In this document: one piece after another, positions 8,090 to 17,505 of the stretch
Layout: each line of letters opens with the position of its first letter
Numbering within the stretch: position 1 is the first letter of the stretch
The notes under the pieces: generated by a model
What the model saw: only the letters and a program-made list of their open reading frames with translations
The model's database searches: none
What the model was told of the DNA's origin: nothing
Source of the DNA: Actinomycetes bacterium
Lineage (GTDB): Bacteria > Actinomycetota > Acidimicrobiia > Acidimicrobiales > Ilumatobacteraceae
Direction: 5' to 3'
Assembly: GCA_021414085.1 (NCBI GenBank)
Contig: JAIOPC010000014.1
Location: 558,001-622,000, forward strand
DNA: 64,000 bases
Translations under genes and position numbers: made by a program

Positions 8090-8860
8090 TCAGGCGCGCT
8101 TGCCGGTAATGCGGTTCACGAACGGCTCGGCCTTGCGTATCTGCAATCGCGGTCCGAGAGACGAATACAGCAGAATGCAATAGATGGCGCGGATGCCGTC
8201 GCGCCAGCCGATCTTCTTGCCCTCGTCGTAGGTGCGGCCGGCATACGTGATGCCGACCTCGTAGATGCGCCAGCCGCCGCGGGCAACCTTGGCGGTGATC
8301 TCAGGTTCGATGCCGAAGCGGTTCTCCTCCAGCGTGAACGACGCCAACACCTCTCGCCGAAACGCCTTGTAACACGTCTCCATATCGGTGAGGTTGATGT
8401 TGGTGAAAACATTCGACATCGTGGTGAGCAACCGGTTGCCAACCGAGTGCCAGTAATACACAACCCGACGACTATCGCCACCGGTGAACCGTGAGCCGAA
8501 TACGACGTCGGCCGTGCCTTGCAGCAATGGCTCCATCATTCGCGGATATTCCGCCGGGTCGTACTCGAGGTCGGCGTCTTGCACGATCACGAACGGCTGC
8601 GTCGCTTCCGCGAAACCGCGCCGTAGGGCGGCGCCTTTGCCCTGGTTGATTTCCTGGGCGAGGAGCTTGATCCGCGAATCGTTGACCGAGCGCACGAGCT
8701 CGGCCGTGGAGTCGGTGGAGGCGTCGTCGACCACAACCACCTCGGCGGTGAATGGCGAGGCGAGCACACGATCGAGAATCTCGAGGATCGTCGCCTGCTC
8801 GTTGAACGCCGGAATGACCACGCTGAGGCAGGGATGCGGGGCAACCACGGGTGTCGACAC
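8090..8860 (-). CDS. GT2 glycosyltransferase, DPM1/dolichol-phosphate mannosyltransferase-like
   Basis: About 256 aa from GTG 8860; GTG 8848 is an alternative. Motifs: LSVVIPAFNE, VVVVDDASTDST, DAD at 95-97 (VQDADLEYDP), and FGSRFTGGD. This is the polyprenyl-phosphate glycosyltransferase subgroup, which makes lipid-linked monosaccharide donors for GT-C enzymes such as those nearby. It has no C-terminal membrane domain. It lies directly downstream of and co-directional with the YfhO-like gene, 22 bp after its stop, so co-transcription is likely. Confidence 0.88.
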   Translation of the reverse strand: MSTPVVAPHPCLSVVIPAFNEQATILEILDRVLASPFTAEVVVVDDASTDSTAELVRSVNDSRIKLLAQEINQGKGAALRRGFAEATQPFVIVQDADLEYDPAEYPRMMEPLLQGTADVVFGSRFTGGDSRRVVYYWHSVGNRLLTTMSNVFTNINLTDMETCYKAFRREVLASFTLEENRFGIEPEITAKVARGGWRIYEVGITYAGRTYDEGKKIGWRDGIRAIYCILLYSSLGPRLQIRKAEPFVNRITGKRA

Positions 8861-8882
8861 GACGTTGAAAGCTACCGGCCCG

Positions 8883-11186
8883 TCAGGGCTCTGACGCGTC
8901 GGTGGCCACGGGTTCGTCTGTGACTTGGGTTCGCCTGCGGTCTGGCCAGCAGACCACGCCGGCGATGGCGAGCCCACCAATCACCATGATCCAGATTGAG
9001 GGCCATAGCCAGGTGGGTTCATAGCGCAGCTCGATGTGGTGGCTGCCGGCCTCTACAGCGACGCCGCTCCAAATGCCGTCGACCGCGATTAACTGCTGCT
9101 CTTTGCCGTCCACGGTCACCACCCAGCCGTCGTCAAACTGCTCGTTGATGGCGACAACCGCCGCCCTCGACGCGACGATGTCGACCTCGCGCTGCCCGGA
9201 GTAGTCCGACGTGGTGACGAACCCTTCGGCGGCGCACTCGCTAGCGCACACAAGCACCGCCGATTCGTCTTCCACGAATCCGATTTCATCGAGATCGCCG
9301 TGGTCGAGACGCAGTTGATTGCCTGCGTCTTCCGGCGTGGCGACTTGCTGCGTGGAGTACCAGACGATCGCGTCGCCCTTCCACAGAGTGTTCTCGTAGA
9401 TCTCAAATTGGCCGTCAACGGACTGCTGCTCCCAGCCGGGAAGCGCTTCGTCAGCCGGCCCGCGTGCGGGGTCCCACATCACATAGTGCACGCCCAACCT
9501 GGCCATCGCCGCTTGTTCGATCGGATACTGCACCTGTGCAGCAAATGTGAAGTCGGTGATCGTGGGGATGATCTGTAGCAACCCCGCGTGCCAGCGGCGA
9601 CTGATCGCGGACCCACCGTCGTAGCCGTCGATCGATCTCACGTCGGCAATCGAATTGGCATTGGGTCGCATGCCCTGCACCAGGTAGTAAGGGTCGAATC
9701 CGTCACCTGTTATCGCGAGAGTCAGACCGGGTTGTTCTGCCAGCCATTGCTCGCCTGGGCCGAGCAGTTCGTCGGTCGAAGTAACCACCGGACCGCGCCA
9801 CTCGATGTACCAATTGATCGGCACGGCGAGCTCGAACACGGCGAGGACGGCGAGCAATGAGGCGGCCACCAGCCGCGATCGCTGATGAGCAACGAGTGCC
9901 ACCAGAACGACCAGCCCTGCGATTGCACTCCATAGCAGGCTGTCTTCGAGCCCGCCACCTTGTACTCCGAGCGTTGTTACCAGTGCGAATCCGATTGCAA
10001 CGCCGACGATGGCGAAACCTTCCGTCGGGGCACGCCCGCGGCGCAACCTGTCGATGCCGACTCCGGCGAGGATGATCAACACCATCACCAGAACCCAGTT
10101 CCAGCGCGCCGATACGCGTGGCTGATCAAATCCTGGCAAGAACGCTCGCGCGAATCGCAGGGTCGGCGAACGCAACCCGAGCGAGAGCGTTGCCGTAAAC
10201 CCTCCGACGAGGAGCAAAGCAATCAGCGACCAACGGCGGGTTCGGACCACCGTGAAGATGCCCACGATGCTGAGTGCAACAACCGCAGCGCCGGCATAGG
10301 TGACGCGCTCGCCTTGGCCGAGCATCCAGTAGAAACCCGACCTGGATTCGCCGAGTAACAATCTCGGAAAGTCGCGTAGCGGCATCACATACAGCGGCGG
10401 CCGCAGTGCGTCTTCGCTACGCGTCGAGTCAGCCGCCACTGCGATGCTGTGCCGCAACGCAATCAAGGCGGGTGCCGCAGCGACCAACGCCAATGCACCG
10501 GCGCCGGCGAGGTGGCCGATCCGCCGCCACTGCTTGTGTTCGATTACAAGTCCGGTGGCCCAGGCGGCGAGCAGCGTCGCAGCCATCAGAATCGACTGTG
10601 GGTGACCGCCGGTGATGATGAGCCACACAACAATCGCGAGCGCGCCGGTTATTCGACGCGGGTAAGTCGAAGTGATCACGGCATGGATGAGGATCGCCGC
10701 CCACGGCACCCACGCGAGTGGTGGAAGGTGCACCAGCAGCGTCGACCGAACCAGCATGGCGCCTGACCACATGCCAGCAATCGCCATCACCGCTGGTGCA
10801 GGACGCGCGAGGCCGAGTTTGCGCCCGAGGGCATACATACCCATCCCGAAGATGAGCATGTGTACTGCCATCTCGACGTCGGTGCCGAGTAGATCGGGAA
10901 ACGGCGCAGCCAGCCAGTGCAACGGATACAGCCCCGCGGCAAACGGATTGCCGAGCAATGGCGTGCCGCCGAAAGTTGTCGTCGACCACAAGCCCATGCG
11001 GCCGTGCCGCCAGGCTTCGAGCGTGATTTGTTGTTGCGGGGTGGAGTAGGTGACGTCGTCGAACCCGACAGCCGATCGCAGTATTCGCAACGCTACGAAG
11101 CCCCACGCGATGGTGATGGCGGAGAGGTCGAGCGCGGTGAGCTTGCTGATCGAACCTTTCAGTTTGCCGAGCACCGTCGCAGTCAC
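8883..11186 (-). CDS. Large YfhO-like multi-spanning membrane protein
   Basis: 767 aa from GTG 11186, chosen because TAGCGT lies 7 nt upstream. About 12 hydrophobic segments, then a soluble C-terminal domain of about 300 residues ending in a last helix. The N-terminal loop has FGGTPLLGNPFAAGLYPLHW, typical of YfhO-type proteins, which act in sugar decoration of cell-wall polymers in Firmicutes. Paired with the DPM1-like GT2 just downstream, which could supply its lipid-linked donor. The exact reaction is unknown. Confidence 0.75.
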   Translation of the reverse strand: MTATVLGKLKGSISKLTALDLSAITIAWGFVALRILRSAVGFDDVTYSTPQQQITLEAWRHGRMGLWSTTTFGGTPLLGNPFAAGLYPLHWLAAPFPDLLGTDVEMAVHMLIFGMGMYALGRKLGLARPAPAVMAIAGMWSGAMLVRSTLLVHLPPLAWVPWAAILIHAVITSTYPRRITGALAIVVWLIITGGHPQSILMAATLLAAWATGLVIEHKQWRRIGHLAGAGALALVAAAPALIALRHSIAVAADSTRSEDALRPPLYVMPLRDFPRLLLGESRSGFYWMLGQGERVTYAGAAVVALSIVGIFTVVRTRRWSLIALLLVGGFTATLSLGLRSPTLRFARAFLPGFDQPRVSARWNWVLVMVLIILAGVGIDRLRRGRAPTEGFAIVGVAIGFALVTTLGVQGGGLEDSLLWSAIAGLVVLVALVAHQRSRLVAASLLAVLAVFELAVPINWYIEWRGPVVTSTDELLGPGEQWLAEQPGLTLAITGDGFDPYYLVQGMRPNANSIADVRSIDGYDGGSAISRRWHAGLLQIIPTITDFTFAAQVQYPIEQAAMARLGVHYVMWDPARGPADEALPGWEQQSVDGQFEIYENTLWKGDAIVWYSTQQVATPEDAGNQLRLDHGDLDEIGFVEDESAVLVCASECAAEGFVTTSDYSGQREVDIVASRAAVVAINEQFDDGWVVTVDGKEQQLIAVDGIWSGVAVEAGSHHIELRYEPTWLWPSIWIMVIGGLAIAGVVCWPDRRRTQVTDEPVATDASEP

Positions 11187-11193
11187 CGGCGGA

Positions 11194-11199
11194 ACGCTA
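11194..11199 (-). promoter_or_regulatory. -10 box TAGCGT for the YfhO-like gene
   Basis: Minus-strand TAGCGT, 7 nt before GTG 11186; faces away from the divergent methyltransferase promoter at 11232. Confidence 0.6.
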
Positions 11200-11231
11200 C
11201 CCCGGGCGGGTGCGGCGCCGAGGAACCGCCG

Positions 11232-11237
11232 TAGTCT
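11232..11237 (+). promoter_or_regulatory. -10 box TAGTCT for the methyltransferase gene
   Basis: TAGTCT, 6 nt before the ATG at 11244. Confidence 0.6.
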
Positions 11238-11243
11238 GGGCGA

Positions 11244-11957
11244 ATGCCGAACCCCGCCTCGACGGAGACAGCCGACGACCACCTGCTGGAGAGCCTCGCG
11301 TCGCTCGAAGGTGCGGTGAACTATCGCAACTGGCTACTGCGACTGGCACAGCCGTTCGTCGTCGCTCCGGTGCTCGAGATCGGTGCCGGTCGGGGCACGT
11401 TTACGACGTTTCTTGCGGCCACGGGGGCGGTCACTGCCATCGAACCGAGCGAGCGCATGGCTGAGTTGTTGGCATCGGCGGTTTCGGCGCAACCGCAGGT
11501 CTCTGTCGTTGTTGGCGAGTTGAAGGATGTTCCAGAGGAAGCTCGTCACGGATCGGCCGTGATGTTCAATGTGCTCGAGCACATCGAAGATGACGGGGAA
11601 GCGTTGCGTCAGATCCATGCGCGTTTGCAGCCCGGCGCGCATCTCGTTCTGTGGGTACCCGCATTTCAGATCCTGATGAGCAGATTCGATCGTCGAATCG
11701 GCCACTACCGGCGGTATCGGTTGCGCGGCCTGCGCAAGCTCGTACAGCAGTCGGGCTTCTCGGTTGTCGATTCGCGATACGCGAACGCGCCGGGCTGGTT
11801 TACTTGGTTGATCTTCTGTCGGCTCCTGCGCGGAAACCCGATCGGTGGAGCGTTGCCTCGTATGTTCGATCGAATTCTCGTGCCGGTCATCAGCCGAGTC
11901 GAACGACTGATCCGCCCGCCCTTTGGGCAGTCTGTGTTTCTCGTCGCGCGTAAGTGA
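11244..11957 (+). CDS. Class I SAM-dependent methyltransferase
   Basis: 237 aa. Motif I VLEIGAGRGTF at about 33-43, an acidic residue at the end of strand 2 (IEPSERM), and VMFNVLEHIEDD for motif IV, a pattern common in ubiE/COQ5-like and sugar-associated methyltransferases. The C-terminal part includes GHYRRYRLRGLRKL, frequent in methyltransferases located among glycosyltransferases. Substrate unknown. Leaderless promoter. Confidence 0.85.
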   Translation: MPNPASTETADDHLLESLASLEGAVNYRNWLLRLAQPFVVAPVLEIGAGRGTFTTFLAATGAVTAIEPSERMAELLASAVSAQPQVSVVVGELKDVPEEARHGSAVMFNVLEHIEDDGEALRQIHARLQPGAHLVLWVPAFQILMSRFDRRIGHYRRYRLRGLRKLVQQSGFSVVDSRYANAPGWFTWLIFCRLLRGNPIGGALPRMFDRILVPVISRVERLIRPPFGQSVFLVARK

Positions 11958-11972
11958 GAACAGCGGGTCTTG

Positions 11973-12773
11973 CTAGATCATCATGTTGAACTTGCTGAGC
12001 ACAAGCCGGCCTAGTTCTTCGTCACCTGCGACGGTGGCTGTTACCTGATCGGCGGTGCGTCGCCCGGCAGCGAGCACGATGAATGCTTCGGTAGCCAGCT
12101 CGATCGTCGCTAGCGGGGGAGCGCTCGGCTTGGCCACAAATGCGGCTCGCGCATTCTGTACCTCGCACACCACATGGCGCTCCACGCCGTCTGTGATGTC
12201 GATCACGACTGCGCCGCCCTCGGGAGTAGCGGCACGCTTGCGGACAACGATTGGGATCGTGCGAATGAGGCGATCGACGGTGTGCTCGGCAGCTGCCCCC
12301 GACAAGTTGCCTGCACGGCCAGTCGCGCGGCGCATGTCTTGCTCGTGCAGCCAGCAGTCGAGGATTCGTACGTCGAGGAAGTCGGCGAGTGTGCCAGGTC
12401 CGGTAGGGGTCATCGCTGGTTGCGCGAAGTACGCGTCGTCAGCGATCCGCAGGGTTTGCGACCGAATCGCGATCAGCTCGTTCCATTCGACGAGCACATC
12501 TGCACCCGTCGATGCGCGCCGCGCGTCGACTTCGTTTTCATTCATTTCGCCGATCGGGTTGCGGATGTAGTCCGTCGCTGGCGCGCGATGATCGGTGGCT
12601 GCAAGCCCTTGCATCATTCGCTCGATTCCAATCAGGTGCGAAAGGTTGTCCTGCACAGACCAGCCGGGTAGGTCGGTTGCCATTCTCCACTCGGCTTCGG
12701 TGAGCGATGCACCCAATTCGCCGAGCGAGCGCCAGCACGCTTCGAGAGTGTTGATGGTGTCGGTTGGGATCAT
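11973..12773 (-). CDS. Maleylpyruvate isomerase / DinB-like mycothiol-dependent family protein
   Basis: 266 aa. N-terminal four-helix bundle with GWSVQDNLSHLIGIERM, where the His is a metal ligand, and DCWLHEQDMRRATG carrying the second H-E-x-D set. This is the actinobacterial mycothiol-dependent maleylpyruvate isomerase family; most members have unknown substrates. The ATG at 12773 is preceded by CAAACT 6 nt upstream, a weaker version of the local -10 pattern. It diverges from the hydrolase gene with only 37 bp between starts. It supports an actinobacterial host with mycothiol. Confidence 0.8.
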   Translation of the reverse strand: MIPTDTINTLEACWRSLGELGASLTEAEWRMATDLPGWSVQDNLSHLIGIERMMQGLAATDHRAPATDYIRNPIGEMNENEVDARRASTGADVLVEWNELIAIRSQTLRIADDAYFAQPAMTPTGPGTLADFLDVRILDCWLHEQDMRRATGRAGNLSGAAAEHTVDRLIRTIPIVVRKRAATPEGGAVVIDITDGVERHVVCEVQNARAAFVAKPSAPPLATIELATEAFIVLAAGRRTADQVTATVAGDEELGRLVLSKFNMMI

Positions 12774-12797
12774 CGGGCGAGTTTGCCACCCGACGGC

Positions 12798-12803
12798 TAG
12801 CGT
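12798..12803 (+). promoter_or_regulatory. -10 box TAGCGT for the hydrolase gene
   Basis: TAGCGT, 7 nt before TTG 12811; it decides a TTG start inside a much longer open frame. Confidence 0.55.
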
Positions 12804-12810
12804 CGCTGCC

Positions 12811-13578
12811 TTGAACGGGAGTTTCGATTCCGGTGGATTGCGGCTAGCGCGACACCTGTCGCGACCGGCCGGCAAGCCTGGCGTCACGCCTGGTCTCATT
12901 CTGTGCCACGGCTTCCCAATCGGCCCGCTCGATGCCCGCCAGAGCGGTGGCACGTTTCCCGAGTTGATCGACCGGGTGTCGAGCGAACTCGGCTGGGTGG
13001 CGATGACGTTCACATTCCGCGGTTGCGGTACAAGCGAGGGCGACTTTTCGTTGCAGGGCTGGGTCGACGATCTGCGTGCCGCGATCGATCATCTCGTCGC
13101 AGAGACGCAACCATCGGGTGTTTGGTTGGTAGGCACCAACACTGGTGGTTCCATCGCGACGTGCGTGGCGGCCGACGATCCACGCGTAGCTGGCGCGGCG
13201 CTGCTCAGTCCGCGCGCCGACTTCGACGATTGGGCTGCGCAGCCGCGCCGCCTTCTCGAACACGCTCGAGAGATCGGCGCTGTGCGCACGCCCGGATTTC
13301 CACCCAGCTTCGACGAGTGGGCGCGCGAGTTCCGCCGCTTCCGCCCCGTTGACGCGGCGAGCAGGCTGGCGCCGCGGCCACTTCTGGTGATGCATGGTGA
13401 CGACGACGAGAGCGTGCCGACTGCCGACGCTCGCCAACTTGCCGAAGCGCACGGTTCCGCCGAGTTGCGCTTGATCAGTGGTGCTGGGCATCGCCTGCGG
13501 CACGACCCACGCGCGATCGCCGTGCTGCTCGGATGGCTCGACCGCCAACGCACGCTCGCCGACGATTCGCCGTTGTGA
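12811..13578 (+). CDS. Alpha/beta hydrolase
   Basis: 255 aa from TTG 12811. The frame is open far upstream, but the -10 box and the divergent neighbour set this start. LILCHGFPIG forms the oxyanion-hole region, TFRGCGTSEGDF follows, and LVGTNTGGS sits where the nucleophile elbow is expected, with Thr-Asn-Thr instead of the usual G-x-S-x-G. The C-terminal LLVMHGDDDESVPTADA has the Asp and GAGHRLRHDP has the His. The apparent loss of the nucleophilic Ser is unusual, so it may be a non-hydrolytic or altered member. Confidence 0.75.
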   Translation: MNGSFDSGGLRLARHLSRPAGKPGVTPGLILCHGFPIGPLDARQSGGTFPELIDRVSSELGWVAMTFTFRGCGTSEGDFSLQGWVDDLRAAIDHLVAETQPSGVWLVGTNTGGSIATCVAADDPRVAGAALLSPRADFDDWAAQPRRLLEHAREIGAVRTPGFPPSFDEWAREFRRFRPVDAASRLAPRPLLVMHGDDDESVPTADARQLAEAHGSAELRLISGAGHRLRHDPRAIAVLLGWLDRQRTLADDSPL

Positions 13579-13580
13579 CC

Positions 13581-13586
13581 TACGCT
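13581..13586 (+). promoter_or_regulatory. -10 box TACGCT
   Basis: TACGCT, 6 nt before GTG 13593. Confidence 0.6.
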
Positions 13587-13592
13587 GCTCAC

Positions 13593-15179
13593 GTGACTGA
13601 AAGTAACCCTCCGGCGGCTCCACAGGTCCGCGAGCGGGTATTCGACCATCGAGACCGCCTCGTCGCATTGATGATTGTGCTTTTGCTGTTGGGTGCTTAT
13701 TGGTTCACGATGGGCGGACACACTGTTTCGGTCGACGGTGAGGGCTATCTCGCTGGCACCCGCGCTCTCGCGCGTCACACGACAGTGCTGGAAATTCGAG
13801 CCGACACCGACGGCGTGGTGAACCCGGTCGCCAACAAGAACGGTGATCCCACTCTTGCGTCGCCGATCGGAACGCTGCTTCTCTTCTTGCCCGGCTACTT
13901 GGTAGGCCGGATTGTCTCGATTCCCTTTCCCCTCGCGAGCCAGGAAGACGTGGTCAGGCTGTTCTTCCTGGCCGCCAACTCAGTGATGACTGCGATCACC
14001 GGTGGACTGCTCTATTTGCTGTGTCGCCTGTTGTATGCGTCGCGCCGCGCGTCGGTGCTGCTGGCGTTCGCCTTCGGTCTGGGAACTTGGGCGTGGCCGC
14101 ACTCGCAGAGCGACTTCAGTGAGCCGGGGACAGCGATGGTCCTCACCGCGGCGACGATTGCGGCAGTCCTTTGGTGGCGCGCTCCAACGCTTCGCAGAGC
14201 AGCACTTGTTGGTCTGCTGGCGGGCTCCGTCGTGATCACGCGCTCCAGCACCTTGCTGTTCGTGCCGATCTTTCTGGCGTTCGGACTCGCCCGCGAGCAA
14301 GCACCGGGCGAACCGAGCCGATTACGACAGGCGTTGGCCTTCGCGCTCGGCGGCTTGGGGCCAGCGTTGCTCTTTGCGGTCAACGCGTATGTTCGGTTCG
14401 GCAGTGTTGTCGACAACGGCTACCCCAACATGTCGTACTCGACACCTATCTACGAGGGCGTCTTCGGGCTCTTTCTCAGCCCAGGAAAAGGTCTGCTCTG
14501 GTACGCGCCGGTGTGCATTGTCAGCGTGTTCGCGCTGCGTCGATCTTTTTTCGCACAGCGCCGGTATGTCCAGTTGGTTGGAGCGCTCCTCGTGGCGCAC
14601 CTCGCCGTTTACGCGCGCTTTCAAATCTGGTCGGGCGAGAATGCGTTTGGACCGCGATACCTCGTTCCTGTGCTGCCACTTCTTGTAGCGCTCGTCGCGC
14701 CCGTCATCGATTCGGGCCGCGAATGGCTCCGTGGTGTGAAGGTGGCCGCGGCAATTGGATTTCTGGTTCCGGGTTTGCTCGGCAGCTTGATGTACTTCAA
14801 CGCCGTCTACATGGATCACGCCTACGCCGTCACCAAGAACATGGATGCGCCCGGAACCATGACCGGCCCGCAGCGGTACATAGCGTGGAATTTCCAACCT
14901 CGATCGTCACCGTTGATGCTTCACGTCCGAAGCCTGCCGGATCTCTTCAACAACACTGTCGACCGGCTGCAGGGTGAGCCTGGTGGAATCAAACCAGTTC
15001 CCGCCGCGGCAGAGGATCGGATCCACTGGTACACCAACGCGATAGAGCTCGACTTCTGGTGGGCGTGGTGGTCTGCCAAGGGTCTTTCGCGGTTTGGCTA
15101 CATCTTCTTGATCGCGCCAGCCGTCTGCATTGCGCTGGGAGTTCGCCTCTTACGCAAGCTGCGCGTTTCGCCATCGTGA
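13593..15179 (+). CDS. Multi-spanning membrane protein, GT-C-like
   Basis: 528 aa with about ten hydrophobic segments. After the first helix comes VSVDGEGYLAGTRALA, an acidic loop placed like the catalytic loop of GT-C glycosyltransferases, and a long periplasmic-looking stretch near residues 440-500. No specific family recognised. GTG start supported by the -10 box. Neighbouring FkbM methyltransferase and O-acetylation genes suggest a role in envelope glycan synthesis. Confidence 0.65.
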   Translation: MTESNPPAAPQVRERVFDHRDRLVALMIVLLLLGAYWFTMGGHTVSVDGEGYLAGTRALARHTTVLEIRADTDGVVNPVANKNGDPTLASPIGTLLLFLPGYLVGRIVSIPFPLASQEDVVRLFFLAANSVMTAITGGLLYLLCRLLYASRRASVLLAFAFGLGTWAWPHSQSDFSEPGTAMVLTAATIAAVLWWRAPTLRRAALVGLLAGSVVITRSSTLLFVPIFLAFGLAREQAPGEPSRLRQALAFALGGLGPALLFAVNAYVRFGSVVDNGYPNMSYSTPIYEGVFGLFLSPGKGLLWYAPVCIVSVFALRRSFFAQRRYVQLVGALLVAHLAVYARFQIWSGENAFGPRYLVPVLPLLVALVAPVIDSGREWLRGVKVAAAIGFLVPGLLGSLMYFNAVYMDHAYAVTKNMDAPGTMTGPQRYIAWNFQPRSSPLMLHVRSLPDLFNNTVDRLQGEPGGIKPVPAAAEDRIHWYTNAIELDFWWAWWSAKGLSRFGYIFLIAPAVCIALGVRLLRKLRVSPS

Positions 15180-15212
15180 CTTGCCGCGTGCTCGGCCGCG
15201 CCGCGCCGACAG

Positions 15213-15218
15213 TACGCT
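15213..15218 (+). promoter_or_regulatory. -10 box TACGCT for the FkbM gene
   Basis: TACGCT, 6 nt before GTG 15225; the hexamer and spacing match the box at 13581. Confidence 0.6.
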
Positions 15219-15224
15219 CACGTC

Positions 15225-16082
15225 GTGGTCACGAAGACTGAGTTCATTTCCTATGCGCAAAACATGGAAGATGTGGTTCTCGGCCGCTTGGTTGCGTTGG
15301 TGCCGAATGGTTGCTTCATCGATGTTGGCGCCGGTCACCCAATTCTTGAGAACGTGACCTACGCGCTCTATCTGAAGGGGTGGCGAGGCATCAACGTCGA
15401 ACCCATGCAGCGCGAGGTCGACATGTTGTGTGCAGAACGTCCCGACGACGAGACCGTGAGGGCCGCCGTTGGAGCGACGATGGGTTCGGTCACGCTCTTC
15501 GAAGCTCCCTCCGAGAATCGTGGCGCCACGACGTCGGACGCCGCGGTCGCCGCGGACTACGAAGCCGCCGGTGAAACCTTCGTGGCGTTCGAGTCTCCGA
15601 TGGTCACGCTTTCATCGCTGCTCGAAAAATTTCAGGCCGGCGCTGTACACGTCGTGAAGATCGACGTGGAAGGCATGGAGCTCGACGTGCTGCAAAGCGC
15701 CGACCTGCAACGCCACCGCCCGTGGGTGGTTGTTGTCGAGTCCACCGAGCCGAACAAACCGACGAGTACTGCGCACATCTGGGAACACATAGTTCTCGAG
15801 GCTGGCTATCGCTGCACACTTTTCGATGGGCTGAATCGCTTCTACGTTCGTACGGACCTCGAAGACGTCGCAGCGCTGCTGTCAGTACCAGCCAATGTGT
15901 TTGATCATTGGACTGCCGCCCGTACGGCGGACCTTCGCCAAGAAGTCGCCGAGCTTCGCGCCTCGTTTCGCGAGGCGGAGACCTATGCGCTGGCGTTAGA
16001 AAGCGCGCTAGCCGACCTACGCGCTGAGAACGAGAAGGCGAGCGACAAGTCGCGGAAACCCTTCGGCAGAGCTAGAACTTGA
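15225..16082 (+). CDS. FkbM family methyltransferase with C-terminal coiled coil
   Basis: 285 aa. FIDVGAGHP is motif I, INVEPMQREVDML follows, and VVKIDVEGMELDVLQ is the characteristic FkbM segment. FkbM enzymes O-methylate sugars or polyketides. Residues about 235-275 (LRQEVAELRASFREAE and after) form a predicted coiled coil, which may mediate assembly with glycosyltransferases. The 3' end overlaps the convergent MBOAT gene by 11 bp. Confidence 0.85.
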   Translation: MVTKTEFISYAQNMEDVVLGRLVALVPNGCFIDVGAGHPILENVTYALYLKGWRGINVEPMQREVDMLCAERPDDETVRAAVGATMGSVTLFEAPSENRGATTSDAAVAADYEAAGETFVAFESPMVTLSSLLEKFQAGAVHVVKIDVEGMELDVLQSADLQRHRPWVVVVESTEPNKPTSTAHIWEHIVLEAGYRCTLFDGLNRFYVRTDLEDVAALLSVPANVFDHWTAARTADLRQEVAELRASFREAETYALALESALADLRAENEKASDKSRKPFGRART

Positions 16083-17502
16083 AGTAGAGGAAAGGGCTGA
16101 ACGTGCTGGAAAGCACGTAGACGCCAACGATCGGTGCGATCACGGCAACCGTTGCAAGCCGCGCCAACTGCGCGACCCTCGTGGTGCCGGTGGACAAGAA
16201 GTAGCCAGGACGAACGTTTCGGGGCACTGCCAGAACCAGGCATCCCAACGCCAGCCACACCAGGCGTTGCGTGGTGAGTGCCTCGGACACTGCCTCGGTG
16301 ATGCCGAGGCCGCGGGGGCTGAGCAGTGAACGGATGAATGTTGTGCCTTGCGCGAAATCGGCCGCCCGAAACATCGCCCACCCAATGCAGACCAAGCCGA
16401 ACGTAAATGCGCGGCGAACGATCACCAGCCGGTTCGGAGACCACTCAGTGACACCAACGACTCGCTCCACGATCAGGCAGACGCCGTGAAAGGCGCCCCA
16501 CGCAAGAAACGTCCAGTCGGCTCCGTGCCACATGCCGGTCAGCAAGAACACGATCGACAAGTTGAGGTATGTGCGGCCACTACCGGCCCGGCTGCCTCCG
16601 AGCGGGAAGTACACGTAGTCACGGAACCAGGTTGACAGCGACATGTGCCAACGCCGCCAGAAGTCGGTGATGGACACCGCGCTGTAAGGCCGATTGAAGT
16701 TCTCGGGAAACACGAAGCCGAACATGCGGGCGAGTCCGATCGCCATGTCCGAGTATCCGGAAAAGTCGAAGTAGATCTGGATCGCGTAGGCCAACACACC
16801 GATCCAGGCCGCGAGCGTCGTGACGCGGTTGTCGGGTAGCGCGAACACCGCGTTAACGATTCCGCTGACTTGGTCGGCGATGAGAACCTTCTTGGCGAGC
16901 CCCCAGAAGAATCGCGGCGCGCCTATCGAGAAGTCATCAAGTCGGCGGCGAGGAACCGTCAGTAAGTCGTCTTCAATGTCGGCGTAGCGAACGATCGGAC
17001 CAGCGATGAGATGCGGGAACAGCAAGATGTAGGCGGCGAAGTCGACCAGTCGCCGCGCTGGCGCAGCGGTTCCCCGCCAGCAGTCGACCACGTAGCTAAC
17101 ACACTGGAATGTGTAGAAGCTGATCGCGATCGGTAGCACCAACCGCAGCGACCACGTTGCTTCCAAACCCACCGCCCGCATCAGTCGCGCACTTTGCTCG
17201 GCTGCGAACCCGCCGTACTTCCACAGCGCCAACGACGCGAGGTCTGCTGCAACAATCGCACGGAGTAACCAGCGCCCGACGCTCGGACGCGTCTCCCGCA
17301 GAACGGCGAGCCGGCCGGCGGCGAAGTAGTTCGCGATGGTGGTGCCCAGCAGCAGCAGGATCAGTGCCCCGCCTGCCCACATGTAAAAGATGCTGCCCGC
17401 AACGCAAATCAAAAGGTTGCGTCGCCGCCAACCTCCGACCCAATAGAGAGCCAGACAGGCCGGTAGAAAGAAGTAGACAAAGACCGGATCAGAGAAGACC
17501 AT
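16072..17502 (-). CDS. MBOAT O-acyltransferase, AlgI-like
   Basis: 476 aa with about ten membrane segments. Diagnostic motifs: FPHLIAGPIVRY, DFSGYSDMAIGLARMFGF, FWRRWHMSLSTWFRDYVY and GMWHGADWTF, whose His326 is the invariant MBOAT catalytic His. AlgI-type proteins move acetyl groups across the membrane for O-acetylation of exopolysaccharide. The AlgJ/AlgX-like partner starts immediately upstream in the same operon, 3 bp away. Confidence 0.92.
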   Translation of the reverse strand: MVFSDPVFVYFFLPACLALYWVGGWRRRNLLICVAGSIFYMWAGGALILLLLGTTIANYFAAGRLAVLRETRPSVGRWLLRAIVAADLASLALWKYGGFAAEQSARLMRAVGLEATWSLRLVLPIAISFYTFQCVSYVVDCWRGTAAPARRLVDFAAYILLFPHLIAGPIVRYADIEDDLLTVPRRRLDDFSIGAPRFFWGLAKKVLIADQVSGIVNAVFALPDNRVTTLAAWIGVLAYAIQIYFDFSGYSDMAIGLARMFGFVFPENFNRPYSAVSITDFWRRWHMSLSTWFRDYVYFPLGGSRAGSGRTYLNLSIVFLLTGMWHGADWTFLAWGAFHGVCLIVERVVGVTEWSPNRLVIVRRAFTFGLVCIGWAMFRAADFAQGTTFIRSLLSPRGLGITEAVSEALTTQRLVWLALGCLVLAVPRNVRPGYFLSTGTTRVAQLARLATVAVIAPIVGVYVLSSTFSPFLYFKF

Positions 17503-17505
17503 CGA

